Made by a program: the position numbers and the translations under genes. Below are positions 25,314 to 37,749 of a stretch of DNA of 64,000 nucleotides, piece by piece. This DNA comes from Pseudoscleropodium purum. Lineage: Eukaryota; Streptophyta; Bryopsida; Hypnales; Brachytheciaceae. Numbering within the stretch: the first letter of the stretch is position 1; every line of letters begins with the position of its first letter. The stretch is taken from the NCBI GenBank assembly GCA_963969395.1, contig OZ017796.1:6760501-6824500 (forward strand), given 5' to 3'. The notes under the pieces were generated by a model. The model was not told the origin of the DNA. It searched no databases and saw nothing but the letters and a program-made list of their open reading frames with translations.

Positions 25314-28300
25314 TCAATTGCAGATCACTTTCAAAATTGTGAAAATACTCAGCCTTGGTGAGCCTTACACGCATCGACACAGGCATCCCAACATTCTCAT
25401 AGTCACGCCGTTTCTCCAAAGGAGAGCTATGGACTTTCGGTGCTCTCCGGGTCGCCTGTCTCTGTTAATTCACGAGCCTGTTCTTGCCTTCTTGAAAGGG
25501 CTTGGCACATGCAGCAGGTGTCCGTAAATGTTGTGAGATTGGAGGTACGTAATGGTGCGAGTGACTGTAATTTCAGATCCTGTTTCTGACACGGCGATAC
25601 TGGCATGAACTCTGATGCTTTCGTAGTGCTCGGTGTTGAATGATTTTGTCTGGTCTTCTAGCTATTGCTAATTTCGTGATTGATGGTATGTCATTGATTA
25701 GAATCACTGACAGGAATGTGTGTGCTTGTTGAGTGAGTGATTAAGTTGTCTATTTTGTTTTTGTTTTTTTGACTCAAATGAAACGGAATTTCATTGCAAA
25801 AGAATAATAGAATACAAATCCTCAGCTACAATTGGCCTGACGATAGAACCAAACAAGTTCTCTACTTTGTAGTCCTGTTTTGTGACCCTATTTTGACGAA
25901 TATACCGTGATGTGAGGCTATTCATACAACTTGCAAGGGTGCAATGCTAGATTCCTGGTGTACTGCAAAATTGTTTTAATCAGTTGAAGCGAAACGAAGA
26001 TACCTCAAGTCCTCAATTATGGACTAATTTGGTCTCCTCTCTTGGATTCAAGAGCTTGATAGACGCCTCATTCTCGGCGTCTATGAGTGGCAGTGCCTGC
26101 TGTCACGTGAACCCCCAAACTGAACCTCGGAGAGAACAAATTGGGAGCTCAAGAATCGAAGTCACTGGTCAGTTAGTAACTTAAGAAGCTTTTTGAGAGC
26201 CGTTTACAGGATCTTAGTCGCTGCACATGCTAAGACGTTATCAGATTCTCCAAACAAATAAATTTAAGGTTGAATTCATAACATTATTCACCAGCCTAAA
26301 CTAAACTAAGGTAGCCGACCCGTTTCCAACCACTTCAGCAATTACGTGTATTTGGAGTGCAGGTTTCTTGAGTGGGGAAACTTTTGTGTGTACAGAAATA
26401 GAGTTTGGAAGGATTCCATAATTTTTCAGAATTGTATTTCTCAAAACATAATTACTATGAATGTTTTAGTTGCCAAGATTTTGTTTGACCTATATTGGTC
26501 ATATAGGTCTTCATATTTTCAACCATGGGTTCATTGCAAAGTTAACTAAGGGTTAGTTGTAATATTGAGAATCTTGCAACCAATCATAATATGCCACAAC
26601 TATGCCAAGAACTAAACCTTAATTAATCACTACTCATCTCCATCCACCTAATTGAAAAGATAAAAGCCTATATAACCAAAATGGAGTGTGATTAGAAATA
26701 GGTTGGCTACTATATGCCCCTTTGGAGATTGAGATAATTTCTCCATAGATCCTTGGGAGTGAATTCGGTTTAATTTGTAAAGAGTCACTGGTTGGTTAGA
26801 AGGAGATTTGAATTGTGTAAAGGCAAAGATTGGAGAGAGTTAGTGGATTGGGAAGTTGCAATGTTGGGGGCTCCCTTTATGAAGAAGCAAAAGGGATCCT
26901 TTAGCATTGGTTAATAATGTTATGATTCAACAACAGAATTAGGATTTTGACCCTTTGGTTATTGACACTATCCCATTATTTGTGTGAAACAAAAGCAAAA
27001 CATTATTCAACATTAGTACAAGGTGTATTTTGCCTTGCATGGAGAAAAAAGAGTGCAATTCATAAACATGGGGTAAATTTTATGGAAATCACTATAATTG
27101 TCAAAGAGCTTTTTAGACTAGTATCAATGTTGTTGTCATTGTTTCACAATTTTTGATCTTAATTTCTCTTTTTTTTCTTTCACTTATTAGTAGAAAATTA
27201 TAATTCAAACCATGGTTGAATGTTTTTGTTTTTTTTCTTTTTTGTTATTAAAGCCTATTGAGAGTTCCACAATCCATATTTTGGATGAAGAGAGTGCTTC
27301 GAAACAATGCTTAGTCCAAATAGTTTTTCATTCATCCAAAGTTATATTTGAATCTTTAATAAACAAACTTACATTTATAACTAATTTGATGACATTGAAG
27401 TACATTATATAATTACATCACAATACATAAAGTTGTACAAATTTCAAAAAATTATTAAGGCGATCAAGGATTTAAGCCAAAGTGTATTAGCTTGGTGAAT
27501 AGTACTATGAATACAATATAAATTTTATGATATTAATTTGGAAATTTAAAAACAAATACAAAAGACATATTCAATGTTTTAGAATGTTCAAGTTATTTTC
27601 AACTATTATTTAATAGAAAATTTACTTCTAAAATATTTAGATTTTGTATTTAAAATAAAATAATTCGAAGATACACCAACTTCAAAGTCAATGTCAAATA
27701 TGATTAGTTGAAAAGAGTAGTTGGAGATCAATTGTTTACTATTATTCTTAACCCCTATAGAACTAAGCTTATCTTTTCTTTGAGAATTTAGGTAGGCTAT
27801 GTTGACTTCATAATTAAGAGTTCTGCATGAATTTTTTGGATGGATTTTAATCATCCTAATCTATATGTGAAGCTTTGTTTCAGGTCATTACGATGAATAT
27901 TGCAAAAATTAGAAGTTTTTAAAAATTTCATTGTCAAGATAAGCAACAAAAATATTTTCTAAAAAAATCAATTAATTTTTTTGAATTGCAAACATTGATA
28001 CCTATTTAAAACCATTGTTTAAATCATTCAATTTCAAATAACAAGGTGAAGTAATGAAGAATTTTATTTGGAGGCAATATAGGTAGATAAAACATATAAA
28101 GTTGTAATTGACTTTTGCATTCAATTTTGAAAATTTTCAAATAAAAATAAATAAAGGATAGCAATTATTTATTAGATAATTTGCAATACCAATTGTTTCT
28201 TGTAAAAGTCATTAGTGGTTTAGTTTTCACTTTCATCATATACCACCTACCTTTTTATAATTTATTTGAGGACAAATATGATGAAAAAAATTGGTTAAAT

Positions 28301-28776
28301 TTCTTACATATATTCTCAATCCATGGTGGAGTTTTTCACCCTAACATTTTGGGAGAATGTACTTTGAACAACTTAACTAAAGGATTTTATAGTTGGATTT
28401 GTTAAAGAATAAGTATAAATGAAGATTTAGCCTTGCTTTCATGATGAGTATAATTTTGAACTAATTTTGGGCCTTTAAACATGAAAGAAATTTAAAATTA
28501 AAACACTATTTGAAGATGAGATTCTACCAAAACAAATATATGAGAGTAAACATGATCAATTAGAAGGATTAGTTAGAAAACAACCATTTACTATTATCCT
28601 TAAATACTTATTGAAATGAAAATCTACTAAAATAGTAATGAGAGTCCTTTTAAATGCCTGAAAATGAACTCACATAGGAGCCTTCCTATTTCCTATTGTA
28701 AGGACCTATTAAAAGGATATGGATTTTTTATTTTTTATTTTTTTAGTGCCATAGAGACGTAGTTGTAGTGAAAACA
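25314..28776. other. Intergenic, no gene recognised
   Basis: The left 900 bases have mixed composition; the rest is very AT-rich. I see no domain or exon chain. A small hairpin (GACGCC and GGCGTC around 26073-26092) has no associated feature. Confidence 0.4.
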
Positions 28777-29042
28777 CATTAGAAGAGTTTTGGGGGGTCC
28801 AGAAGTCTATTTTGGGCATGTTCCCCTGTAGTTGTTCCACGCAGCGAGGGGAACGGCCCACTGTCAGAATTTTTTTTCATAAAAAAAGAATTTTTTCTTT
28901 TAGTTTTCAAATGCAAAAAAAAAAAAAAAAAATTTAATTTGGTCAATGATGTGGCAAGGTCTCGGTTGTGCCAAACTTGTGTCTTGCGTTCACAGGCTAC
29001 AATAACTCGCAGGCATCTAGAAACCCCAAAAATCTTCTAATG
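28777..29042. mobile_element. MITE, CATTAGAAG family, copy 2
   Basis: Ends are CATTAGAAGAGTTTTGGGGG and, in reverse complement, CATTAGAAGATTTTTGGGG. The interior shares GTTCCCCTGTAG, GCGAGGGGAACGGCCC, a long poly-A tract, TTGGTCAATG and AACTCGCAGGCAT with the other copies. It is 266 bp with no coding capacity. The flanks do not show a clear target duplication. Confidence 0.8.
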
Positions 29043-30889
29043 CATACAAAAAAGAAAAACTCTTGATTCTTAAAAAATAGGAAAATTGACAATATAACCA
29101 ATTATTAAATTTGTATTTTAATTACCAATTTTTTTCCTTCTAAAATCAAAAAATAGTTTTCACAATCTAAAGTAACATCCACCAATCAATGTTTGATATT
29201 GTGAATTGTAAGGTATGTACACTATACACCCAATATTGCACCTTGCCTAAAATCACCATCATCACTATGTATACACTTCAAAATCAATATGTACAAGAAA
29301 TGTTGTTTAGAACTAGTCCTAGCCTCTACCAAAAAGAACTTTGACTCTTTGTAACTTCGGCATAGGGAACCCAAATGTTGCATTCTTTGGCGCGTTGAAA
29401 CCTCCTTTCACTTTCCAACAACAAAAAATATGAAAATTCAACCAATGTAGTAAATAGTAAATAGGCACAGTAGTAGCCAAAAGTGGCGGTTTTGGCGGCA
29501 CCCACTTTTCTACAAGAAATTCTGCAGACATCAGGGATGTCGTAAAGTGGCCCGGAAAGAAGTTTTGGAAGCAGAGCTCCAAATGTATGTAACGTACGTA
29601 CCGCAATGTTTTTGGAGCTTTTGAATTGGAATTATGCAAGAGACTGCCACATTCATAGGTGCTTTGAGATTTGCACCCAGCTGTTTCATAGTGTAAAAAT
29701 ATATATATCTAGGTTACAAAATCATTAATCTACCCTCCAGCACATGAAGCACAGACCTAGTATAGATACGAGTTATTAGTAGTAAGTGTCGAAGTAGCTC
29801 ATGAAATGTATATTGTAATGCACATTCCATTGCTCGAAAACCGAATGTTTACAATATTGTAATAAACACATGAAAGTAGCCAGTATTCTAAACTCGGAGA
29901 CCGAACCGTAATTCCAGATTTAGCCGACACAGTAAAAATTAGGATATTCTATGAGATTCATAAACAAATGAATGTGTGACCCGCAACAACTGAAAGCAAC
30001 TTCGAAGTCAACCGACGACGAAGGACGACGGAGTCTGCAAGTTCGTATACACTGAAATCAGTACATTTCTTAATCAATAAAGGACGAATTTTGACACAAA
30101 CGTTTGAAATATATATATACTCGGTAGAGAATTTTAACACTTTCGGCATTCTTTTTCTTTGATATTGAAATATCCAACCTTGCTCAGGCTACCTTCTACA
30201 ACACTCCACCAATGAGGAATCCGAGAAATTCGAGAAATTCATTAACCTATTTTTAGTTTCAAGGGAACGAAACACAGCAATTCCAATTATTGAAGTCACC
30301 GACAGAAAAATCGATCGCAACCGGCTTCTGAAATATATTGTTCAATACTGAAATTCAGACCATTCTACTAAGTATGTTTCCGAGTATTTATTTATATATA
30401 CTCAAATAGAAATCTAGCTTCCACGTAACATATCCACAAATGCAAGTCTGCAAATCTTACATCTGACAAGAGACCTGTGTTTTCGATCGACCCCAAAAAC
30501 TTTCTTGTAAGATATAAATTAAAACTCTCGTCCAGATATAAGTTAGTGGCAAAAAAATAGAGCAAAGAGAGTGAAGGATTCATGCACATCCTCGAAGAAT
30601 AAGATAACTTAAGCCATCGTGGCTCAGTCCTCAGTGGTCTATGAAAGATGAGAACAAGTCCAGTTCTGAAAACCACGTCCAACGTGGTCAATAATTCTCA
30701 TTGAATAGGAGCACCCGACTGACATCTCGCTGCAATTGAGCAGCCTGGCATCAGCACCTTTATATACGGACCGCTAGGTCATCATACCACTCTAAACTGC
30801 TAAAGAAATCTTCCACAGAACACACTAAAGAATTGGTTATCTAGCTAACATGAGAACAATTAAATCTGTACCAGACCCCGAAGCTAGCT
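29043..30889. other. 3' flank of laccase copy 1, no gene recognised
   Basis: The right part probably includes the laccase 3' untranslated region. The minus-strand open frames at 29319-29639 and 30392-30691 start from TTG rather than ATG and show no known family. Nothing else is supported. Confidence 0.4.
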
Positions 30890-33599
30890 TCAAGCAGCAC
30901 AACTGGGCAAAGGGTGCATCGGCGCCTTCAAGCTCTGCCCGCCTCCATTCTTCGTAATGAACGCCATCTCCATGCCCCACCCGATATGCCTTTCGAAGTG
31001 ACAATGCAGCAACCACACACCCGGATTATTCGCAAGGAACCTCACAGCAATCCATCCGCCATTCGGAATCCCAAAAGTATTGAACAATGGTGGATTCACA
31101 AGGTTGAACTTCGCTGGATCTGTACTCGGGTTGTAAACTCCGTAGCCTCTCCCCACAACAGAGAAATCGTGGCCATGGAGATGAAACGGGTGGTCCAGGA
31201 TACTGTTCCCACCGAACTCATTCTGGAGCACCAATTGCACCACATCGTTGTAGTTCAACGTCTTAACCCTGGTTCCCCTGGAGGCGAATGCGTAATTAAG
31301 GTCGATCCCCGTCACATTAAGATCCATAGATACTGGCTTGTCAGGGAAATCAGTTGTGTAGACGCCGTTGGTGCCGCTGGCGTAAGCTTGGAGGATGGAC
31401 GTGGAAGTGGGTTTGTCGAAGGTGATGTTTTGGACGGCGCCTATGACCTTCAAAGTGCAATTCTCGCTGGCGACGCAGGTGGTGAGGCCGGTGTTTACGA
31501 CGTAAATCAGGTCCTGGTCGGGGGTCTTCTTCAAAGTGTAGGTGTTGAGATCCTTCAGCTTGGCCACATACTTGTCCATGGGCTTGAGGGTGACGTTGTT
31601 GGGGAAGTTGGGGAAGACGATTTTGGTCGACCTGGCGTTGGTGTATTCGAAGAGGCCGAGGGCGGAGATGTGGGGAGGGGGGAAGCCGACGCCAATTGGA
31701 GACGGACCGACGTCGAAGCCGAAGTAATACTTCCCTGAAGTTCAAGCAATGTCAACATGTTAAGTTCACGTACGTATGAAGTCATATAGCTATGGTCAGA
31801 TCGATTAAGTATACTTGCACTCGATAGAACGGAAAAGAGGGAAAGCTTAACAGTTGAGTGCTAATTCATATGAAGTGTAACTAGTGCAAACCTGGAGTCT
31901 TGCTGGTAATCAAGAGGACGTCGGTCGTCTGTCCAGGAGTAACAGCAATGAATCTTGCTCGGAATGGACTCAGATAGTTCGCGTCTGCGGCAACGACAGT
32001 CACCTTGTGCCCGCCAACACTGAAGTAGTAATCGTTGTTCATGGCGGCGTTGATAATCCGAAGCAAGTAGACTTTATTCGGCTTCAGCTTGTACTGGGTC
32101 ATCGCAGCTGGCAATCGTTCAAACCAATTCAACATAGATCGGCAGATCGAAGAAAGTATAAGACTAGAAGAGGGTTGGACCCATCCAACAATCAGGATGT
32201 ACGGTAAATTTAATTCAGATAGGGCCAAAATGCCAAACATATTCCAACAAAACCGAGAAAGAGAATTGAATGCGTTTGAAAGTGACTAATGTGCGGTTTT
32301 AGAGCTCACCAGTAGTGGAACAGTTGTAGAGAGGTCCCGGGTCGCCATTCACAGTTGGGGTAATAGTGGTGGTGCTCTCAATCGGTGTTATCGTGTTGAC
32401 CAAACCAGCCCCGTATACGTTCGGGTCCATTCCAATCCACTCAGCTGCAAATGAAGATGTCAGCAAGAGCAACTACACATTGAAAACTGGAATAATTCGC
32501 ACCAAGAATTGAATTTGAAGACAGTACTTTTGCGACGGGACCATATATACTTGATAGAAATATCTGCAAAGGAATAAGGTGCACTCACCAAGGACAATGG
32601 GTATCTCAGCTTCAACTGCACCATACGCTGGCTTCACCTTCGGCCGCACAACCAAGGCACCGTGAACCGTGGCTCTCAACCAGTCGATGTGAGCGTGATA
32701 GAAGAACGTCCCGCTTTGGCGTGACACTGTAAACTCGTAAATGTATGAGCCACCTTCCTGGATAGGACACTGCGTGATGTATGCTGGCCCATCTGCGTAG
32801 TTGGAGCCAAATTGTCTGATCCCATGCCTGCAGATCCGATTTTTTGGTAACATTAACCAATAGTTATGATGCTCAAAACTGGACACAACATGAGAGGTAA
32901 GTACGTGATCGACCTCAACCAGGCATGAAATTCCTATTACTCCGGCGAAGCATTTATATGAATGTCGATCACTGAATCACTAACAACCGGCTTTAGCAAG
33001 AGAGAAACGCACCAGTGCAGAGTTACAGGGTAGATCTGGTTGTTGGTCACCGTGATGACGAGTGTGTCATCTTCATCAATAATTACAGCAGGACCTGGGG
33101 AGATCCCGTTTATTGTGGCCACGGTGACAGTGTGGCAATTTCTTGTCAAGGTTGCGTTCTCCACCTGCAACAGATATATACCACGTTCTTTGAATACTAA
33201 TCATGACTACAAGCCAATGAAACCATCCGTGCAAGTCATCTAGCTATATCAGCGTAGGTTATTGATTTAGCCAATTGAAAACATACAACCGGCCCCTAGA
33301 GCACAACCAAGCTCTGAGAATATGAGTTTCTGCACTTCTTATCCGATTAATTTCTGAAGGACATTTCCGAAATTTCCGCTCGAAAGGAAGATGCATTGAT
33401 TTGGATTTGTAACTGTACTCGAGTTTAAAGCCATTGCTAAATACAGACGACATGAGAATCAAACTTCCTTGCAAGTGCATAAGATAGATGGTGCACTTAC
33501 ACTCCAATTGAGGTAGTGCGTCTTCGCCGTCGCCTGTTGGGCGAAAACGGCCACCAATATAGTGATCACAGCCAGCGCCTTAAGCGCCATTGAAGCCAT
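30890..33599 (-). CDS. Laccase (multicopper oxidase), copy 1
   Basis: Plant laccases are secreted blue copper enzymes that oxidise phenols, for example monolignols or flavonoids, with reduction of oxygen to water. Six exons join to 561 residues: 33599-33501, 33164-33013, 32827-32589, 32444-32310, 32107-31892 and 31734-30890, the usual plant laccase intron number. Residues 1-25 form a signal peptide. Copper ligands are HWHG (83-86), YHAH (127-130), HPFHLHGH (462-469) and HCHFERH (524-530), with Cys525 as the type 1 ligand and Met535 at the axial position. Met there is also found in some angiosperm laccase clades. Several NxS/T glycosylation sites are present. All motifs are intact, so it should be active. 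It is paralogous to the laccase at 49.5-52.6 kb. Confidence 0.96.
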
Positions 33600-34560
33600 C
33601 TTCGACTGTTACTGAAGATACAAAGAAACGTATGCAGATTCGATCTCAGTACTATCAAATGTATATCGTGAGATGCGACGGGCCTTTCAAAATAAACGGC
33701 CAATTATTCGAATTCTGTAGCAGAAACTGGTGGTTGAAAAATGAAGCGATTCAACTAACTAGAGGATTCGTTCGAAATCACGTCTATAGTAACTCCTCTG
33801 ATGTCCAATTAAGTAGAAAAACTTTTCTGGCCCTACAAATTGACTTTCTAAATGAACATAATCCGGATCAGAAAAACTCACGGATGACCGACTACTGTCT
33901 TGTGCTCCTCGCCGATCGATCGACTGTCGGCAGATGGTGTAAGTGATCGAATAATGCAAAGTGTTAATTGTTTTTTTTCCTGGAACACGGTACACAACTT
34001 ATCAATGGCTATTACCCGCTCTCGATCAAAGCTCTTGTATACGTCAAGGATCCAGTACTAGAAAAATCTAGAACATCGAAAAGATTGCAACAACGATCTC
34101 ATTGCTGGCCGGTAATAATGGAAAATTCAATATACAGCTCTTTGACAGGAGGATCAATACCCGATTGCCTGTTTATCCAAGACTGTACATAAATTTTCGA
34201 GAATGCTACCAAGTTGGAAGGCATGAAATGATCGATCACAAGAACTAGGAAGTACTGATCCAGCACCGCGACGTCCACTAGCTAGTGATGCCAAAAACTA
34301 ATCACTGCCCAAGTAACTTTGAATGATTGTATCCACAGGCGCAGACCCCAATTCCTTTCAGTAGAAGCTAAACTGTAGAAGCAAAGCTATTACGTCGACG
34401 AGGATGGTGCTTCGCAGTACTAGGAAGTGGTACTGATCCCAGCTAGTCCAGCTGCAGCAGTCCCGCACACTGTGTTAGTACGCTAGAGCCTTGGGCTCCA
34501 GTGTAGTCTCGGTGGTGAGCATATCTGTGGAGAAGGTGGAGCCCCATCTTATAACCAGAG
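33600..34560 (-). promoter_or_regulatory. Laccase 1 promoter and 5' leader with probable leader intron
   Basis: Just upstream of the ATG, minus-strand ATCTTCAG (ending at 33612) and CATCC/GTGAGTTTTTC (donor at 33881) bracket a probable leader intron of about 270 bp. Both sites have counterparts at laccase 2. A TATA box reads GGTTATAAGATG on the minus strand (about 34546-34556), preceded by GTTGACTCTG, which is also conserved at laccase 2. The transcription start is inferred. Confidence 0.5.
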
Positions 34561-35340
34561 TCAACGCGCTTTGCGGGGCAATTATTTGTATCATTGCGGT
34601 TTTAGCCTAGCGTGGAAGCTATCCCGAGCGGATGAAGGGATTAAAAATTGCTAGCAAACGCCGATGCCTTGATCCAAACGGTTCCGCAGTGGCGTAATAA
34701 ACCGACGAAACTGGTGAAGAAAAAAAGTTGCTGGGTGGCGAATATGCGGGTGGGTTGAGCTTAAACAAATGTTTCTTCTTCCCCGGGCAGCCTGGCTGCC
34801 ATAAAAGACAAAGAAGGGCTCCATTTTCTTTATTCTGAAGTGCTTATCTTCGCATGGGGACTTAAGGGGTCGCTTCCATTCGGGGTAAGGAAAGTCTTCA
34901 GGAATTTCAACGCCTTTGAAAGTTGTTAATTGCCTTTGTTTTCGTCCGCGTGGGAGGGGTAGGAGAGGAAGGGTGTCGTAACTGTCGTCAGCGCCGATCG
35001 ATCTCTTGTTTTGAGTATGCTTCAGTTCTTGGCAGTTATCCAAATGTAGCCGATGGCAGACTCACGTCGCAGGACAGCCTGGAATGAGACATCTCTCGTA
35101 CCCAATACTCCGGGTGATGACTCATCACGTCCGTACGCAACATGCAGCTAGATCGCTGCATACGCACTGACAACCCTAGCTAGCTAGCTAGCCTCCGGAT
35201 CCATATTTGAACTTTGATATTTTATTTCAACATCGACGAGCAGGCTTCGGCGGTTGGTACGTTTCGGCATGGCAAACATGTCCGTCTCGGATTAGCTAGC
35301 TGGAATCAGAAGTTTAACTAGCTTTTACGATTAACCGAAT
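33600..35340. repeat. Duplicated laccase 5' flank, copy 1
   Basis: This flank is colinear with 52563-54300. Matching blocks include CAGTACTAGGAAGTGGT, AGCCTTGGGCTCCAGTG, AGAGTCAAC, GGAATTTCAACGCCTT, GACATCTCTCG against GCCATCTCTCG, and TTGAACTTTGATATT against TTGAACTTTAATATT. The blocks show that the laccase duplication carried its upstream DNA along. Confidence 0.75.
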
Positions 35341-35384
35341 ACGGACAGATATTTAACCAGCTGTGTCGATCGATTGATCGGACT

Positions 35385-35758
35385 TTTGAGGGAATTCCAT
35401 CCATACGAAACGGAAATTAAGAGAATAAGCAAGAGAATTCCGTTGTACGAGAAACGAGTGAAAATGGAGTCAGCGGATCGGAAGATCCTGTATTCACGTG
35501 GATGTGCTTGCTCAAATTTTGCCTGTCAATCGTCCCGGCCTCCGCGCGCACCCTCACCACGTACGAGTCCATACTCAGAAGCCGGCATTGTAGCCGGCAC
35601 AACTTGCGATTGAAATTCTTGCAGTGGAAGGAAACAAGGACGGAATTTTAAAGGCGATTGCCCACATTCGAAGAGTACCCTAAACCCGGGATTCCTGGCA
35701 ACTGCAGAGTTGTGCATCAGAGTATCGACGACATGGCTGTCAACATTGCCAGCTGTTT
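35385..35758 (+). pseudogene. Broken copy of SAP30BP-like exon 1
   Basis: This segment parallels exon 1 at about 22705-23015 of the intact gene. Shared blocks are GGAAATT, GAAACGAGTGAAAA, GGATGTGCTTGCT.AAATTTTG, CTTGC..AGG.AA, and GTTATGCATCAAAATATCGA against GTTGTGCATCAGAGTATCGA, ending in GCCAGCTGTTT. Insertions, deletions and stops destroy the frame. It lies in the same orientation as the source gene, 12.5 kb away, and stops exactly where telomere-like repeats begin. It contains exon sequence only, so a retrocopy or a DNA copy are both possible. Confidence 0.75.
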
Positions 35759-35905
35759 AAGGGTTTAAGGGTTTGGGGTTTTAGGGTTTAGGTTATGGGG
35801 ATTGAGATTAGGCTATTTTTAGGGTTTTAGGGTTTAGGTTTCTTTTTCGGGGGGTTGTTGGGTTGTTTGGGGTCTGTTGGGTCCTCAGGGTTTAGGAGTG
35901 TCTTT
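35757..35905. repeat. Degenerate interstitial telomere-like repeats
   Basis: Several TTTAGGG/TTTAAGGG-type units in succession (GGGTTTAAGGG, GGGTTTGGGG, TTTTAGGGTTTAGG, and again near 35820 and 35888) match the plant telomere unit with variation. They abut the SAP30BP-like fragment. Confidence 0.7.
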
Positions 35906-35954
35906 GCTTCCCCGATTGTCGTTCACGGTTTCAGGACGGTTTCCCAACACGGAG

Positions 35955-36070
35955 AATTTTGAAACTTTTGCTCCCATGGAAACTTTTGCCCTCATAGAAA
36001 ATTGTGTCCCTCCCCCTCCTCCTATGAAAAATTGTGCCCGTAGTACATAGAAAATTATGCCCACATGGGA
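35955..36070. repeat. Short-period tandem repeat
   Basis: Four to five diverged units of 20-30 bp share the form ATRGAAAATTGTGCCC (for example CATAGAAAATTGTGTCCC, CTATGAAAAATTGTGCCC and CATAGAAAATTATGCCC). Confidence 0.6.
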
Positions 36071-36519
36071 ATAATATGACTACTAATAACTTACCTTAAT
36101 TTTCATCGGTGGCAGCGTGTCCCCGCCCTCCCTGTGCAAAATGGGTTCGGAATTTTCTCATAACTTTTTCCATAAATTAGGGGAACATGGACCATCTCCC
36201 TCTCTCCCTGAGTGAGTCCCTGTCTGCCAGCCACGTGGATTTTCAAAGGAAGGGACTAAGCCAATGCATTGGGTGTCCATTTCAATTTATTGATTCTTCT
36301 TCCTCATTATTGCACCGTGCCTGCTTTCATGGGGGGATACGTATATTTCGCCCTGTGCGAAAGTGAAAAAATGGGGTCCCTAAGGGTCATTTCATATAAT
36401 AAAATGGGCAGCTGTTGAATGGTCATAGTATTCCCTTCGCACGTGGATTTTCTTTCAATAATATTGACTGTGTGTATCTGTTATTAATATGCCCAAAGTC
36501 CTATGTATAAGGTAGGAGG

Positions 36520-36850
36520 TCAATAAACCAACCATTTAAGAGCTAGAACTGATTTTTGGGGAGGTGAAACTTCTTCATATATTTTTCAGTAATTTTTCCT
36601 TGAAAGACAAGTAGAATTGGCTTCTAAGTCAAGTCGTTTCATACTTTTTGGAGCTTTTTGAAATTAGTTATTAAATTTTGACGTTGGAGTGGCATAGGGT
36701 TCTAATAATGTCCACCGCCTAAAAAATACATTGTTTATACATGGCTAAAGGCTACAAAAAAGAAACAAGTACATGTAGTGTACATTTGAGGTGGATGCTT
36801 TTAGGACCTGTGCACTTTTAGAAACTCCTACCTTATGGTAGAAACACCTA
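36520..36850. repeat. Duplicated laccase distal upstream block, copy 1
   Basis: It matches 55684-55905: CCATTTAAGAGCT, then TAGAATTGG.TTCTAA and AAGTCGTTTCATA, then TTTTTTGGA.CTTT.TG and AATTAGTTA. It lies about 2.9 kb upstream of laccase 1, close to the 3.1 kb spacing at laccase 2, so it extends the duplicated unit. Confidence 0.7.
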
Positions 36851-37749
36851 AAACTGTCAAAACAAGCAATTTAACATAGTTAGAGGGATGGAGGTACCTT
36901 TATTTAGATTTTTTTTTTTTTTTTGCAATATGGTATTAGCAATTGAAAATCATGAATTTTCCAAAAAAGAATTGAAGTTTTAGATACAACATGTGATTTC
37001 TATAAATTTTTTAAGTGGAAGTTCCCTAGACCATTGAAATCATCATACAGCTCGATCTAAAACTGAGAATCTGAAAAATTAGCAGTTGACTAATGATACT
37101 TAAATGTAGGGATGGATTAATGATACTTTTGAAAGACACTTTTTTGATGGAAGTCTAGGGGCACTTTGTTGGCAATCTACTATATGGAAATGGGTACAAG
37201 GATGATTTGGGGTGTTTTACCTTACGTATTATATTTCTAAAGTCCTAAGGCCTTTAATTCATCAAATTCCACTTGAAACTTTAGAAATTTCAAAAACTTT
37301 GATTGAATTGAATTTAGTAATACACATATTGAGTTAAAAAAAATTATATTTGAAGAATTGAATTGAAAATCTAGGAAAAGTAGTTCAAAAAAAGTATACT
37401 TGATTTTCATTCTTTTGAAAATTGTTAAATAGAAGTTTGTATGAGATTGAAGGAAAAACATAATCATTTATAGCTCTACAACAGAATTAAAAGATAATAA
37501 TTCCAATGGTAATTAATAATCCTTATTAAACATTTTTCTTTGAAAAATTGTAAAAATTGCATTCAAAAAAGAATCCCTTAGTTTATTTTGCAATATTTTA
37601 TTCAAATTACTTGAAAAACAAGATTGTCTATAACTTTCTCATCACTCGACCAAATAGAATGAATCAAATCTTTCTTTATAGCTAGACAAAAATATTTTCT
37701 ATGAGGAAAAACAATTTGATTTTTTAAAATACTACTCATTCAAAAACCA

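Noticed and set aside
25192..25527. 111-codon plus-strand frame
   Set aside because: It crosses the right end of the Stowaway-type element, so it is a chance join of transposon and flank.
26073..26092. GACGCC...GGCGTC hairpin as a terminator or small RNA
   Set aside because: The stem is only about eight base pairs, with no T-run or surrounding structure.
30890..31560. Met at the axial type 1 copper position as an unusual laccase feature
   Set aside because: Some angiosperm laccase clades also have Met there, so it is a clade trait rather than a novelty.
30914..31738. 274-codon plus-strand frame
   Set aside because: It is antisense to the last exon of laccase 1, whose copper motifs leave no doubt about the coding strand.
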